This document shows, one piece after another, positions 1 to 7,668 of a stretch of DNA of 64,000 bases; the stretch's first letter is position 1; the number at the start of each line of letters is the position of its first letter. The position numbers were made by a program, and so were the translations under genes. The notes beneath the pieces were generated by a model, which saw only the letters and a list, made by a program, of their open reading frames with translations, made no database searches and was not told where the DNA came from. This DNA comes from Sphingomonas sp. BK345 (GTDB lineage Bacteria > Pseudomonadota > Alphaproteobacteria > Sphingomonadales > Sphingomonadaceae): assembly GCF_014193845.1 (NCBI RefSeq), contig NZ_JACHZX010000001.1, positions 744,001-808,000 on the forward strand, read 5' to 3'.

Positions 1-2
1 CG

Positions 3-266
3 ATGGCGGTCGCGCTGCTCGCTACCTTATATGGCGCGCTGCTCGCCAACCTCGTCGCCATGCCGATCGCCACCCGTCTGCGCGCCGCCGCACGGGCCGA
101 GGCGCTCGAGCGCGCGCGCCTCGTCGCTCCGCTGGCCGAGCTCGCCGCGCGCGAGGCGCCGCGCGTGCGCGCCGGCGCGCGGCTCCACCCCGCGCCCGAG
201 CCCGTCGCCGTCGCGGGCGACGCGGCCGAGGACGCCGACATCGTCTCGCACGAGCGGGCAGCATGA
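3..266 (+). CDS. motA: Flagellar motor stator protein MotA, C-terminal end (cut by window edge)
   Basis: This is the last 87 residues of a MotA/ExbB/TolQ-type proton channel subunit; the 5' part lies outside the window, so the first methionine seen is probably internal. The visible residues contain the final transmembrane helix (ALLATLYGALLANLVAMPIA), which closely follows the last helix of MotA proteins, then a charged cytoplasmic tail. MotA pairs with MotB in the inner membrane to form the stator that turns the flagellum. Its stop codon overlaps the start of the motB-like gene by 4 bases, which supports the assignment and translational coupling. Confidence 0.8.
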   Translation: MAVALLATLYGALLANLVAMPIATRLRAAARAEALERARLVAPLAELAAREAPRVRAGARLHPAPEPVAVAGDAAEDADIVSHERAA

Positions 267-784
267 GCGACGACGATCTGCTCGCCGACGAGGCGCCCGC
301 GCGCGCGCTGTGGCTGATGACGCTGGCCGATCTCGCCTTGCTGCTCGTCGGCTTCTTCGTGCTGCTCCAGGCCAACCAGCAGCTCGACCCGCGCGCGCTC
401 GCGGCCGGGCTGGCGGAGGGCTTCGGCGCCGAGGCGCCCGCCGCGATGCCGGTGGCGAGCTACGGCGTGAGCGGCTTCGCGCCGGGCAGCGCGACGCCCC
501 CCGGCACGCCCGCCGCGCTCGCCGCCTGGGCGCGTGCCGAGCTGCGCGACCCGCGCGTGAGCCTCACCGTCACCGGCGCGACCGACGGCACCGCCGCGGA
601 CGTCGACCCGCGCTCGCGCAGCGCCACCCTCCTCGCCGCCGATCGCGCGCGCGCGGTTGCCGCGGCGCTGGCCACCGCGGGCGTGCCCGACGCGCGGCTC
701 GGCCTCGCCACCGCGGTGCGCCCCGGCCGCCGCCAGGTACTCGTCACGCTCGCGTTCGCGGGCGAACAAGGGAAAAAGCCATGA
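263..784 (+). CDS. motB: Flagellar motor stator protein MotB
   Basis: The 173-residue protein has a short cytoplasmic N terminus, one transmembrane helix at about residues 16-36 carrying an aspartate in LADLALLLVGFFVLL (the position of the proton-binding Asp of MotB), and a periplasmic part whose end (AADRARAVAAALATAGV) resembles the OmpA/MotB peptidoglycan-binding fold. It is shorter than classical MotB (about 300 residues), so the peptidoglycan-binding domain looks compact. It overlaps motA by 4 bases and flgA by 4 bases, so the three genes are probably one operon. The function as stator anchor is known for the family; the reduced domain is what I see here. Confidence 0.8.
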   Translation: MSDDDLLADEAPARALWLMTLADLALLLVGFFVLLQANQQLDPRALAAGLAEGFGAEAPAAMPVASYGVSGFAPGSATPPGTPAALAAWARAELRDPRVSLTVTGATDGTAADVDPRSRSATLLAADRARAVAAALATAGVPDARLGLATAVRPGRRQVLVTLAFAGEQGKKP

Positions 785-1299
785 TCGCCGCCCTTCTTCT
801 CGCCGCCGCCGCCACCGGCGCCGGCTTCCAGGACACCGAAGCGCTCGACCGCGCCGTCGCCGCCTTCACCGCGCGCCCGATCGGCAGCGAGGGCGGCGCG
901 CGCGCCCCGGTCGACGCGCGGCTGCGGCTCGCCGCCTGCCCGATGGTGGCGATGTCGTGGCGCACCGAGGCGCATGACGCCGTAGTGATCGCCTGCGCCG
1001 GCCCGTCGTGGCGGCTGTTCGTCCCCGTGATCGCGCCGCCACGTGCCGCCGGTGCGGTGGCGCCGCGTACCGCCGCGGCCGCCGCGATGCCGGTACGCGC
1101 GGACCCGGTGATCCGCCGCGGTGACGCGGTGACGATCGAGGCGGGCAGCGACGGCTTCGCGATCACGCGCGAGGGCGTCGCGATCGCCGACGCCGCCCCC
1201 GGCGCGCGCGTGATGATCAAGGTGGACGACGCGCCCCGCCCGGTGCAGGCGGTGGCGGTCGAGGCGGGGCGCGCGACGCTGCCCGGCTGGCCCGAATGA
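781..1299 (+). CDS. flgA: Flagellar basal body P-ring formation protein FlgA
   Basis: This 172-residue protein begins with a hydrophobic signal-like stretch (MIAALLLAAAATGAG) and carries the SAF-like C-terminal half of FlgA: PVIRRGDAVTIEAGSDGFAI followed by GEA-type repeats and a PGARVMIK-like turn. FlgA is a periplasmic chaperone that helps FlgI assemble into the P-ring. I chose the ATG at 781, which overlaps the motB stop by 4 bases; a longer frame reading upstream overlaps motB completely and is a shadow. The flgI gene is not in the window. Confidence 0.85.
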   Translation: MIAALLLAAAATGAGFQDTEALDRAVAAFTARPIGSEGGARAPVDARLRLAACPMVAMSWRTEAHDAVVIACAGPSWRLFVPVIAPPRAAGAVAPRTAAAAAMPVRADPVIRRGDAVTIEAGSDGFAITREGVAIADAAPGARVMIKVDDAPRPVQAVAVEAGRATLPGWPE

Positions 1300-1316
1300 G
1301 CGGCGATAAAAAAGTG

Positions 1317-1343
1317 CTAAAGTCGCGCCACAGCCTGTCGTTT
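1317..1343 (+). promoter_or_regulatory. Candidate FliA (sigma-28) promoter of flgM
   Basis: CTAAA at 1317-1321 is followed after exactly 15 bases by GTCGTTT at 1337-1343. The same pair with the same spacing lies upstream of both flagellin genes on the other strand. The arrangement resembles the sigma-28 pattern (TAAA, spacer of about 15, GCCGATAA), and FliA is encoded in this window. No transcript start is known. Confidence 0.55.
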
Positions 1344-1377
1344 TTCCCGATGTCCACGGGGACCGACAGGTGCAGAG

Positions 1378-1674
1378 ATGGTGGAAGCGGTAGGAACATC
1401 GACGATCAAGGCGAACGACCTGCGGGTCGCCGGCGTGACGCGCGTCAGCGCGCCGATGCCGGCCGCCGCCCCGGTCGCCAGCAGCGCGACGACCGCGACC
1501 GTGGCGCCGCAGACGCTCGCCAAGTCGCTCGCGGCGGAGCCGCCGGTCGACGGGGATCGCGTGCAGCAGATCAAGACCGCGATCGCCAACGGCACCTTCC
1601 CGCTCTCGCCCGCGACCATCGCGGACCAGTTCATCGCACTTCGTTTCGACTGGATGGCCAATGAACAGGCGTGA
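1378..1674 (+). CDS. flgM: Negative regulator of flagellin synthesis FlgM (anti-sigma-28)
   Basis: The 98-residue protein has a low-complexity Ala/Pro/Thr N-terminal half, as expected for the unfolded FlgM, and a C-terminal sigma-binding segment (DRVQQIKTAIANGTFPLSPATIA, split here as helix plus DQFI) that matches the FlgM family pattern of V-x-x-I-K-x-A-I-x-x-G-x-Y/F. FlgM holds FliA inactive until the hook is complete and it is exported. It overlaps the next gene by 14 bases, giving the usual flgA-flgM-flgN order. A candidate FliA promoter lies just upstream, so expression would be subject to feedback from FliA. Confidence 0.85.
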   Translation: MVEAVGTSTIKANDLRVAGVTRVSAPMPAAAPVASSATTATVAPQTLAKSLAAEPPVDGDRVQQIKTAIANGTFPLSPATIADQFIALRFDWMANEQA

Positions 1675-1972
1675 CGCGCTGGTGCGCGTGATCGACATGC
1701 TCCACGCCGAGATCGCGGCGTTGAAGGCCAACGACATGGCCGGGCTGGAGCGCGCCACCGGCAACAAGCTGCGCGCGATCGAGACGCTCCGGTCGCTCGG
1801 CGACGGCCCGGCCGATGCCGAGCTGCGCGGGCTGGTCGAGGAGGCCGACCGGCTCAACGACACCTGCCGCATCTACGTCAACCTGATGGCGGCAAATGTC
1901 CGCCGCCGCCTGCAACTTCTTTCCGGCCAGGGCGGCGGCGCCTACGGCCGCGCGGGCTTGGCTTACGCGTAA
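1661..1972 (+). CDS. FlgN-like flagellar export chaperone
   Basis: This 103-residue, mostly helical protein starts inside the end of flgM and occupies the position where flgN normally lies. Its composition (ALVRVIDMLHAEIAALKAND, then a leucine- and arginine-rich helix) fits the coiled FlgN family, which keeps hook-filament junction proteins export-competent. Sequence motifs in this family are weak, so the call rests mainly on position and size. The overlap with flgM suggests translational coupling. Confidence 0.65.
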   Translation: MNRRDALVRVIDMLHAEIAALKANDMAGLERATGNKLRAIETLRSLGDGPADAELRGLVEEADRLNDTCRIYVNLMAANVRRRLQLLSGQGGGAYGRAGLAYA

Positions 1973-1995
1973 GGGGGAAGGACCCGACTGCGCTT

Positions 1996-2137
1996 CGATC
2001 CCCCCCTGCAAGGGGAGGTGGCAGGCCGCAGGCCTGACGGAGGGGTGTCCCCGGCGGTGAGGGACCGCGACCTAACCGGCCGCGACACCCCTCCGTCAGC
2101 GCTGACGCGCTGCCACCTCCCCTTGCAGGGGGGATCG
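1996..2137. repeat. Dispersed palindromic element (family A)
   Basis: Two inverted arms of about 27 bases (1996-2023 and 2111-2137, centred on CCCCTGCAAGGGGAGGTGGC) flank a loop that contains a second inverted pair around the GACACCCCTCCGTCAG box. Similar C-rich/G-rich elements occur at seven places in this window, always between genes or at gene ends. Confidence 0.75.
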
Positions 2138-2168
2138 TTGATACCCTGCGGCCCTGCGACGCTCCATC

Positions 2169-2185
2169 TGGCACGCCTCTTGCTT
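2169..2185 (+). promoter_or_regulatory. Candidate sigma-54 promoter upstream of the transglycosylase-flhA-fliA unit
   Basis: TGGCACG at 2169-2175 followed by TTGCTT at 2180-2185 matches the sigma-54 consensus TGGCACG-N4-TTGCW, with GG and GC separated by exactly 10 bases. The predicted transcript start is about 12 bases after the GC, very close to the ATG at 2196, so the message would be almost leaderless or would use a later start codon. A sigma-54 activator is encoded at 8773-10044. Confidence 0.65.
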
Positions 2186-2195
2186 CACGCAGGGC

Positions 2196-3047
2196 ATGAC
2201 CGTCTCCGCGCTCACCCCGGCCACCGGCCGCGTTACCTCCGCGATCCAGCGCGCGGCGCAGCGCACCGGCGTCGACTTCAACTATCTCCTTGGCCAGGCC
2301 AAGATCGAGAGCGGGCTCAACGCCAGCGCGCGCGCCAGCACCTCCTCCGCCTCGGGCCTGTACCAGTTCGTCGAGCAGAGCTGGCTCGCGGTGGTGAAGA
2401 AGCACGGCAGCGAGCATGGCCTGGGCTGGGCGGCGGACAGCATCCAGCAGTCGGGCGGGCGCTTCACCGTCAGCGGCGGCAACCGCGCCGCGGTGCTGGG
2501 GCTGCGCAACGATCCCGAGGTCGCCTCGCTGATGGCGGCCGAGCATGCCAGCGACAACAAGGACGCGATCGAGGCGTCGACCGGCCGCACGGCGACCGGC
2601 ACCGACCTCTATATGGCGCACTTCCTCGGGCTGGGCGGCGCGCGCACCTTCCTCTCGGCGATGCAGAACAACCCCGAGCGCAGCGCCGCCTCGCTCTTCC
2701 CCGCCGCCGCGCGCGCCAATCGCGGCGTCTTCTTCGACAGCGACGGCTCCGCACGCTCGCTCGGCGAGGTGTACCAGCGCTTCGCCGGCAAGCTGGGCGA
2801 CGGCGCCGCCCCGGTCGGCGCGGCCTCGCCGTCCGACCGGCTGCAGTTCGCCGCGCAGGCGCTGGCGATGGGCGACGAGAACACCGTCGTCACCGGCGCG
2901 GGCGAGAGCGCGACCGACGCGCTCGCCTGGGCCAAATCGACGCTCGGCCAGATCAAGGGCAGCCAGGCGCAGCAGGCCAGCCTGCTCCGGCCGACCCCCG
3001 CCAACGCGCGGCTCGCCTACATGATGCTCGCACGGATGGGGAACTGA
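2196..3047 (+). CDS. Lytic transglycosylase (SLT domain), flagellar locus
   Basis: The 283-residue protein has an SLT-type lysozyme fold at about residues 12-180. The catalytic glutamate is E38 in GQAKIESGLN, followed by the SGLYQFVEQSW motif and the conserved glycine-rich turn (YMAHFLGLGGA). Such enzymes cut glycan strands so the flagellar rod can pass the cell wall. There is no obvious signal peptide, so export through the flagellar apparatus is possible, as for FlgJ; the FlgJ rod-capping domain is not recognisable. It lies 4 bases before flhA and behind a candidate sigma-54 promoter. The flagellar role is an inference from position. Confidence 0.8.
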   Translation: MTVSALTPATGRVTSAIQRAAQRTGVDFNYLLGQAKIESGLNASARASTSSASGLYQFVEQSWLAVVKKHGSEHGLGWAADSIQQSGGRFTVSGGNRAAVLGLRNDPEVASLMAAEHASDNKDAIEASTGRTATGTDLYMAHFLGLGGARTFLSAMQNNPERSAASLFPAAARANRGVFFDSDGSARSLGEVYQRFAGKLGDGAAPVGAASPSDRLQFAAQALAMGDENTVVTGAGESATDALAWAKSTLGQIKGSQAQQASLLRPTPANARLAYMMLARMGN

Positions 3048-3051
3048 TCCG

Positions 3052-5115
3052 ATGAAGCTGCTCAGCCACGCGCGCCAGGCCGCGCTGCCCTTCGCGATCC
3101 TGCTGCTCGTCGTTCTCATGGTGGTGCCGATCCCGGCCTTCATGCTGGACGTGTTCTTCATCATGAACATCACGATCAGCCTCGCGGTGCTGATGGTGGC
3201 GCTCAACGCCGAGAAGCCGCTCGACTTCTCGTCCTTCCCGACGGTGCTGCTGTTCGCGACGCTGTTCCGGCTCGGCCTCAACGTCGCCTCGACGCGCATC
3301 GTGCTGGTTCACGGCCACACCGGCTCGGCCGCGGCGGGGCATGTGATCGAGGCGTTCGGCTCGTTCGTGATCGGCGGCGACTATGTCGTCGGCCTGTTCG
3401 TCTTCGCGATCATCGTCATCATCAACCTGATCGTGGTCACCAAGGGCGCCGGCCGCGTCTCCGAGGTGTCGGCGCGCTTCACGCTCGACGCGCTGCCCGG
3501 CAAGCAGATGGCGATCGACGCCGACCTCAACGCGGGCCTGATCACCCCCGACGACGCCAAGAAGCGCCGCGTCGAGGTCGCCACCGAGGCCGACTTCTAC
3601 GGCTCGATGGACGGTTCGTCCAAGTTCGTGAAGGGTGACGCGGTCGCCGGCCTGCTGATCCTCGCCGCCAATATCGTCGGCGGTCTGATCCTCGGCCCGG
3701 TCAGCCACGGGCTGACCATCGCCAAGGCGGCGCAGAGCTACACCATGCTGGCGATCGGCGACGCGCTGGTGGCGCAGGTGCCCGCGCTGCTGCTCTCGAT
3801 CGCCGCCGCCTCGATCGTCACCCGCGTCAGCTCGGACAAGGACCTCGCCGGCCAGATCGGCGGCCAGTTCGGCTCGGCGCGCACCTGGGCGCCGGTGGCG
3901 GTGATCCTGACCTTGCTCGGGCTGCTGCCCGGCATGCCGCACTTCGTCATCCTGCCGCTCGCCGCCACCGCCGGCTTCGCCGCGTGGAAGCTCCACCAGA
4001 ACGCCAAGCGCCCGCAGATCGTCGAGGCTCCGGTTCAGGTCGAGCAGCCCGATCCGTCGAAGATCGGCTGGGACGAGGTGACCGAGGCGATGATGGTCAA
4101 CCTCGACGTCGGCTACGGCCTGGTGCCGCTGGTGGACGAGCGCCGCGGCGCGCCGCTGATGAGCCGCCTCACCGGCGTGCGCCGCCAGCTGAGCAAGGAG
4201 CTGGGCTTCGTGGTGCCGCAGGTGCGCGTGCGCGACGACATCAACCTCGCACCCTACACCTATCGCGTGATGCTCGGCGGCGTGTGCGTCGGCGAGGACC
4301 AGGTCTCGCCCGACGAGATGCTCGCGCTCGACACCGGCCAGGGCTTCGGCGAGCTGATCGGCAAGAAGGCCAAGGACCCGACCTTCGGGCTCGACGCCAC
4401 CTGGATCTCGCCGGGCGACGCCGATGCCGCGACCGGTCAGGGCTATCTCGTGGTCGACGCCGGCACGGTGATGGCGACGCATCTCAACCACGCGCTCGGC
4501 GCCAACGCCGCCGACCTGCTCGGCGCGGACGAGGTGCAGTCGCTGCTCGACGGGCTCAAGGAGCGCGCGCCGCAGCTGGTCGCCGCGCTGGCGCCACTGC
4601 CGCAGACCGCCCTGGTGGCGGTGCTCAAGGGGCTGCTGTCCGAGGGCATCCAGCTGCGCGAGTTCCGCCGCATCGCCGCCGCGATCTCGATGGCCGCGCA
4701 GAAGACGCACGATCCGGTCGAGCTGATCGAGCTGATCCGCCCCGAGCTGGGCCCGCTGATCATCGCCAAGCTGGCCGGCGTGCGCGAGCCGCTGCGCGTC
4801 ATGACGCTCGAGGGCGGGCTGGAGCAATTGCTCGGCCAGGGGCTGCGCAGCGATCCCAGCCGCCAGGTGATCGAGCCCGAGCTCGGCCGCCGCATCGTCG
4901 ACGCGCTCCAGGATGCGGCGCAGCCGCTGATGGCCGAGGCCAAGCCGTTCGCGCTCGTCGTGCAGCCCGCGATCCGCGTCGCCGTCCGCAAACTCATCCG
5001 CACCGTTCTTCCGGATACCCCTGTCATGAGCTTCTTCGAAGTGCCCGAGGACAAGGCCGTCGAGGTCGTCGCGATCATCGGCGGCCAGCACCAGCCGCAG
5101 GCGCTGGCGGCATGA
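3052..5115 (+). CDS. flhA: Flagellar type III export protein FlhA
   Basis: The 687-residue protein has the usual FlhA length and layout. About eight transmembrane helices fill residues 10-310, including the conserved FHIPEP-region equivalent with FRLGLNVASTR and the loop with ALPGKQMAIDADLNAGLI. A cytoplasmic domain follows, with DVGYGLVPLVD near residue 350. FlhA is the central export-gate subunit that docks chaperone-substrate complexes. The gene follows the transglycosylase by 4 bases and its stop overlaps the fliA start (ATGA), so the three are likely one operon. Confidence 0.97.
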   Translation: MKLLSHARQAALPFAILLLVVLMVVPIPAFMLDVFFIMNITISLAVLMVALNAEKPLDFSSFPTVLLFATLFRLGLNVASTRIVLVHGHTGSAAAGHVIEAFGSFVIGGDYVVGLFVFAIIVIINLIVVTKGAGRVSEVSARFTLDALPGKQMAIDADLNAGLITPDDAKKRRVEVATEADFYGSMDGSSKFVKGDAVAGLLILAANIVGGLILGPVSHGLTIAKAAQSYTMLAIGDALVAQVPALLLSIAAASIVTRVSSDKDLAGQIGGQFGSARTWAPVAVILTLLGLLPGMPHFVILPLAATAGFAAWKLHQNAKRPQIVEAPVQVEQPDPSKIGWDEVTEAMMVNLDVGYGLVPLVDERRGAPLMSRLTGVRRQLSKELGFVVPQVRVRDDINLAPYTYRVMLGGVCVGEDQVSPDEMLALDTGQGFGELIGKKAKDPTFGLDATWISPGDADAATGQGYLVVDAGTVMATHLNHALGANAADLLGADEVQSLLDGLKERAPQLVAALAPLPQTALVAVLKGLLSEGIQLREFRRIAAAISMAAQKTHDPVELIELIRPELGPLIIAKLAGVREPLRVMTLEGGLEQLLGQGLRSDPSRQVIEPELGRRIVDALQDAAQPLMAEAKPFALVVQPAIRVAVRKLIRTVLPDTPVMSFFEVPEDKAVEVVAIIGGQHQPQALAA

Positions 5116-5903
5116 GCGCCGAGCCGATGCGCGGCGCCTTCGCCGCTGCCCAGCCCGCGATCGCCCCGGCCTCTTCCTCGGCGCCCGCCGCGATGACCGC
5201 GCCGCTGACCTACTCGCGTCCGCGCAAGCGCGACGAGAACGCGCTGGTGCAGCAGCACCTGCCGCTCGTCCGCCGGCTGGCGTGGCACGTCCACGGCTCG
5301 GTCTCGACCGCGATCGAGGTGGAGGACCTGGTCCAGGTCGGGCTGGTCGCGCTGGTCGAGGCGGTTGCCGCCTTCGAGGACCGCGGCCAGGTGACGCTCA
5401 AGCAATATCTCGTGACGCGGCTGCGCGGCGCGATGATCGACGAGCTGCGCCGCCACGCCGCGATGACGCGCGGCGCGATCCGCCGCAAGCGCGAGTATGC
5501 CCGCGCGGTCAACCAGCTGAGCCACGAATATGGCCGCGCGCCGACCGACCGCGAGGTCGCCGCCAAGCTGGAGGTGACGCCGGAGAAGCTGCGCACCGAC
5601 TATGCCGCCGCCGAGGCGGTGCGTTACGAGTCGATCGACGAGGTCTATGCCGACGACCAGCCGTGGTTCGCCAGCGACACGCCCGACGCCTTCGAGCAGC
5701 TGTCCGAGGCGCAGACGCGCGACCGGCTGATCGCCGCGATCGCCTCGCTGCCCGAGCGCGAGCAGATGGTGATCCAGCTTTACCACGTCGAGGAGCTCAA
5801 CCTCGAGGAGATCGGCCAGGTGCTCGGCGTCGGCGCCGCGCGCGTGTGCCAGATCAAGTCGAGCGCGCACGCGCGGCTGAAGAAGGCGATGACGCGCGGC
5901 TGA
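5112..5903 (+). CDS. fliA: RNA polymerase sigma factor FliA (sigma-28)
   Basis: The 263-residue protein shows region 2 (VEDLVQVGLVALVEAVAAFE, then LKQYLVTRLRGAMIDELRR), region 3 (YGRAPTDREVAAKL) and region 4 with a helix-turn-helix (LNLEEIGQVLGVGAARVCQ). The FliA family directs late flagellar genes such as flagellins and is held by FlgM, encoded upstream. The ATG at 5112 overlaps the flhA stop; in-frame ATGs at 5127 and 5193 would remove a low-complexity Ala/Pro N terminus and are plausible alternatives. Candidate target promoters are seen upstream of flgM and both flagellins. Confidence 0.93.
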   Translation: MSAEPMRGAFAAAQPAIAPASSSAPAAMTAPLTYSRPRKRDENALVQQHLPLVRRLAWHVHGSVSTAIEVEDLVQVGLVALVEAVAAFEDRGQVTLKQYLVTRLRGAMIDELRRHAAMTRGAIRRKREYARAVNQLSHEYGRAPTDREVAAKLEVTPEKLRTDYAAAEAVRYESIDEVYADDQPWFASDTPDAFEQLSEAQTRDRLIAAIASLPEREQMVIQLYHVEELNLEEIGQVLGVGAARVCQIKSSAHARLKKAMTRG

Positions 5904-5974
5904 GGCGGGATCGCGGCGGGATCCGGGCGTGGGCGCGGGCGTTGCCCCGCGATCATGCCCGAGAGGAGCCGCCC

Positions 5975-6127
5975 ATGACCGACCCACGCCAGCCCGACCC
6001 CGCCGCCGCCCCGCTTCTTGAGCCCGAGCGCGACCGCGACGCCCCCGCCGACCCGAGCGTCGACCAGCTCCCGGAAGGCGAGCCGGAGGACAATCCCGAC
6101 GACTTCACCGTCCAGGGCGGGGAGTGA
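5975..6127 (+). CDS. Small acidic protein, unknown function
   Basis: A 50-residue, proline- and aspartate-rich reading frame starts with an ATG behind a good ribosome binding site (GAGAGGAG). Its sequence (ending DNPDDFTVQGGE) has no hydrophobic segment or recognised motif and is probably unfolded. It lies 71 bases after fliA. It is short, but the Shine-Dalgarno and ordered acidic composition make it more likely coding than not. I do not know its function. Confidence 0.5.
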   Translation: MTDPRQPDPAAAPLLEPERDRDAPADPSVDQLPEGEPEDNPDDFTVQGGE

Positions 6128-6157
6128 GGGGGCGCCAGCCCGTTTGAGCCACCTAAG

Positions 6158-6293
6158 ATCCTCCCCGCTCGCGGGGAGGGGGACCATGCGCAGCATGGTG
6201 GAGGGGGGCTTCCGCAAGCGGTGCGCTGCGTGGGGAACCCCCTCCACCACCGGCCTTCGGCCGGTGGTCCCCCTCCCCGCGAGCGGAGAGGAT
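6158..6293. repeat. Dispersed palindromic element (family A)
   Basis: The left arm begins GATCCTCCCCGCTCGCGGGG and the right arm ends in its near complement about 130 bases later; an inner stem (CCACCGGCCTTCGGCCGGTGG) is also present. It is the same element type as at 7377, 30793, 37097 and 48569. Confidence 0.8.
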
Positions 6294-6324
6294 TTTTCCC
6301 GTCGCGTGCTCTCCACCAACGAGA

Positions 6325-6351
6325 ACCCCCGCCAGCCACGCTGACGGGGGT
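6325..6351 (-). terminator. Hairpin downstream of first flagellin
   Basis: On the minus strand ACCCCCGTCAGC and GCTGGCGGGGGT form a 12-bp stem with one G-U pair and a 3-base loop. There is no long T run. The same stem occurs after the second flagellin at 7562-7592. Confidence 0.6.
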
Positions 6352-6428
6352 CCCGCGGTCCACTGAGCTCATCCCGGCGCCGGCCCCGCCATGTTCGGGG
6401 GCGAGGGGCCGGCGACGGGCGTCGGCGA

Positions 6429-7256
6429 TTAGCCGAGCAGCTTCATCACGCCCTGCTGCGACTGGTTGGCCTGCGCCAGCATCGCGGTGGAGGCCTGGTT
6501 GAGGATCTGCGACTTCGCCAGCGCGGTGGTCTCGGTCGAGAAGTCGGCGTCCTCGATGCGGCTGCGCGCGTCGGTGAGATTGGTGACGTTCGCCGTCGCG
6601 TTGTTCACCGCCGACTCGAGCCGGTTCTGCGCCGAACCCAGCGAGGCGCGCGCGCTCGAGACCTGCGCGATCGCGGTGTCATACTGGTCCAGCGTCGCGT
6701 TGTTGGCGGCGGTGGCGTCGGCGAAGCTCAGGTCGGTCACCGTCTTCAGGCCACCCGCGGCGGTGAAGTCGACCGACTTCAGCGTGACCTTGTCGCCCGA
6801 GTTCGCGCCGGTCTGGATGTCGAAGCCGGTCGCCGCGGTCGAGTCGAACAGCTTCTTGCCGTTGAACGCGGTGGTGGTGACGATCGAGCTGATCTGGTCC
6901 TTGAGCGCCAACTGCTCGGCGCGGATCGACGAGACGTCGGCCGCGGCATAGGTGCCGTTGCTCGCCTGCACGGTCAGCTCGCGCATGCGCTGCAGCATGT
7001 TCGAGACCTCGCCCAGCGCGCCTTCCGCGGTCTGCGCCATCGAGATGCCGTCGTTGGCGTTGCGGATGCCCTGGCTCATGCCGCGGATCTGCGACGTCAT
7101 CGAGTTGCTGATCGCCAGACCGGCGGCGTCGTCCTTGGCCGAGTTGATGCGCTTGCCGGTCGACAGGCGCTCCATCGAGACCGACAACGCCTTGTTGGCG
7201 CTGTTCGAGGCGGCGGTGGCGCGCAGCGCCGAGGTGTTCGAGTTGATCACGGTCAT
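6429..7256 (-). CDS. Flagellin (copy 1)
   Basis: The 275-residue protein has the conserved flagellin N-terminal D0/D1 region ([13 protein letters not shown], then [17 protein letters not shown] and the [12 protein letters not shown] motif) and C-terminal D1/D0 region ([17 protein letters not shown], ending in [11 protein letters not shown]). The central variable domain is very short, typical of alphaproteobacterial flagellins of about 28 kDa. It is the filament subunit, exported by the flagellar apparatus. A near-identical paralogue lies 413 bases upstream, and a candidate FliA promoter sits at 7327-7353. Confidence 0.97.
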   Translation of the reverse strand: MTVINSNTSALRATAASNSANKALSVSMERLSTGKRINSAKDDAAGLAISNSMTSQIRGMSQGIRNANDGISMAQTAEGALGEVSNMLQRMRELTVQASNGTYAAADVSSIRAEQLALKDQISSIVTTTAFNGKKLFDSTAATGFDIQTGANSGDKVTLKSVDFTAAGGLKTVTDLSFADATAANNATLDQYDTAIAQVSSARASLGSAQNRLESAVNNATANVTNLTDARSRIEDADFSTETTALAKSQILNQASTAMLAQANQSQQGVMKLLG

Positions 7257-7326
7257 GGGACTATCTCCATCTGCCCGGCCCGCTCGCCGCCCCCGAATAC
7301 GCAGGTGGCCGTGCCGTCTCCCCTAC

Positions 7327-7353
7327 AAACGACCGATCCGGCGGGAGATTTAG
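7327..7353 (-). promoter_or_regulatory. Candidate FliA (sigma-28) promoter of flagellin copy 1
   Basis: On the minus strand CTAAA (7353-7349) is followed after 15 bases by GTCGTTT (7333-7327), exactly as upstream of flgM and of the second flagellin. Confidence 0.6.
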
Positions 7354-7376
7354 CGTTTTCGAGGCGGTACCCATAA

Positions 7377-7523
7377 ATCCTCCCCGGCACGGGGAGGGGG
7401 ACCGCTCGCCGGAGGCGAGTGGTGGAGGGGGTTCTCCGCACACGCACCGGCCCGTATGCGGAAGCTCCCCTCCACCACCGCGCTGCGCGCGGCGGTCCCC
7501 CTCCCCGCCATGCGGGGAGGATC
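7377..7523. repeat. Dispersed palindromic element (family A)
   Basis: Arms beginning AATCCTCCCCGGCACGGGGA and ending in CATGCGGGGAGGATC flank inner complementary GGTGGAGGGG and CCCCTCCACC boxes. It lies between the two flagellin genes, upstream of the copy 1 promoter. Confidence 0.8.
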
Positions 7524-7561
7524 TACCTTTCCGCTTAGCTCGCGACCGAGTTCAAAACGCG

Positions 7562-7592
7562 AAACCCCCGCCAGCATCGCTGACGGGGGTTC
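7562..7592 (-). terminator. Hairpin terminator downstream of second flagellin
   Basis: On the minus strand AACCCCCGTCAGC and GCTGGCGGGGGTT form a strong stem with loop GAT, followed by TTCGCGTTTTG. It matches the hairpin after copy 1, so the terminator was duplicated with the gene. Confidence 0.65.
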
Positions 7593-7668
7593 CGTATCTC
7601 CACTCATCTCACTCCGGCGCCGGCCCCGCCTTGTTCGGGGGCGAGGGGCCGGCGGCGGGCGTCGGCGA

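Noticed and set aside
2953..5091. Long open frame (712 codons) on the minus strand opposite flhA
   Set aside because: It has the His/Arg/Asp-rich composition of an antisense shadow of a high-G+C gene, while flhA on the other strand has all family motifs.
6018..6344. Open frame of 108 codons running through the palindromic element after fliA
   Set aside because: Most of it translates the repeat, and the same kind of frame appears wherever family A elements occur.
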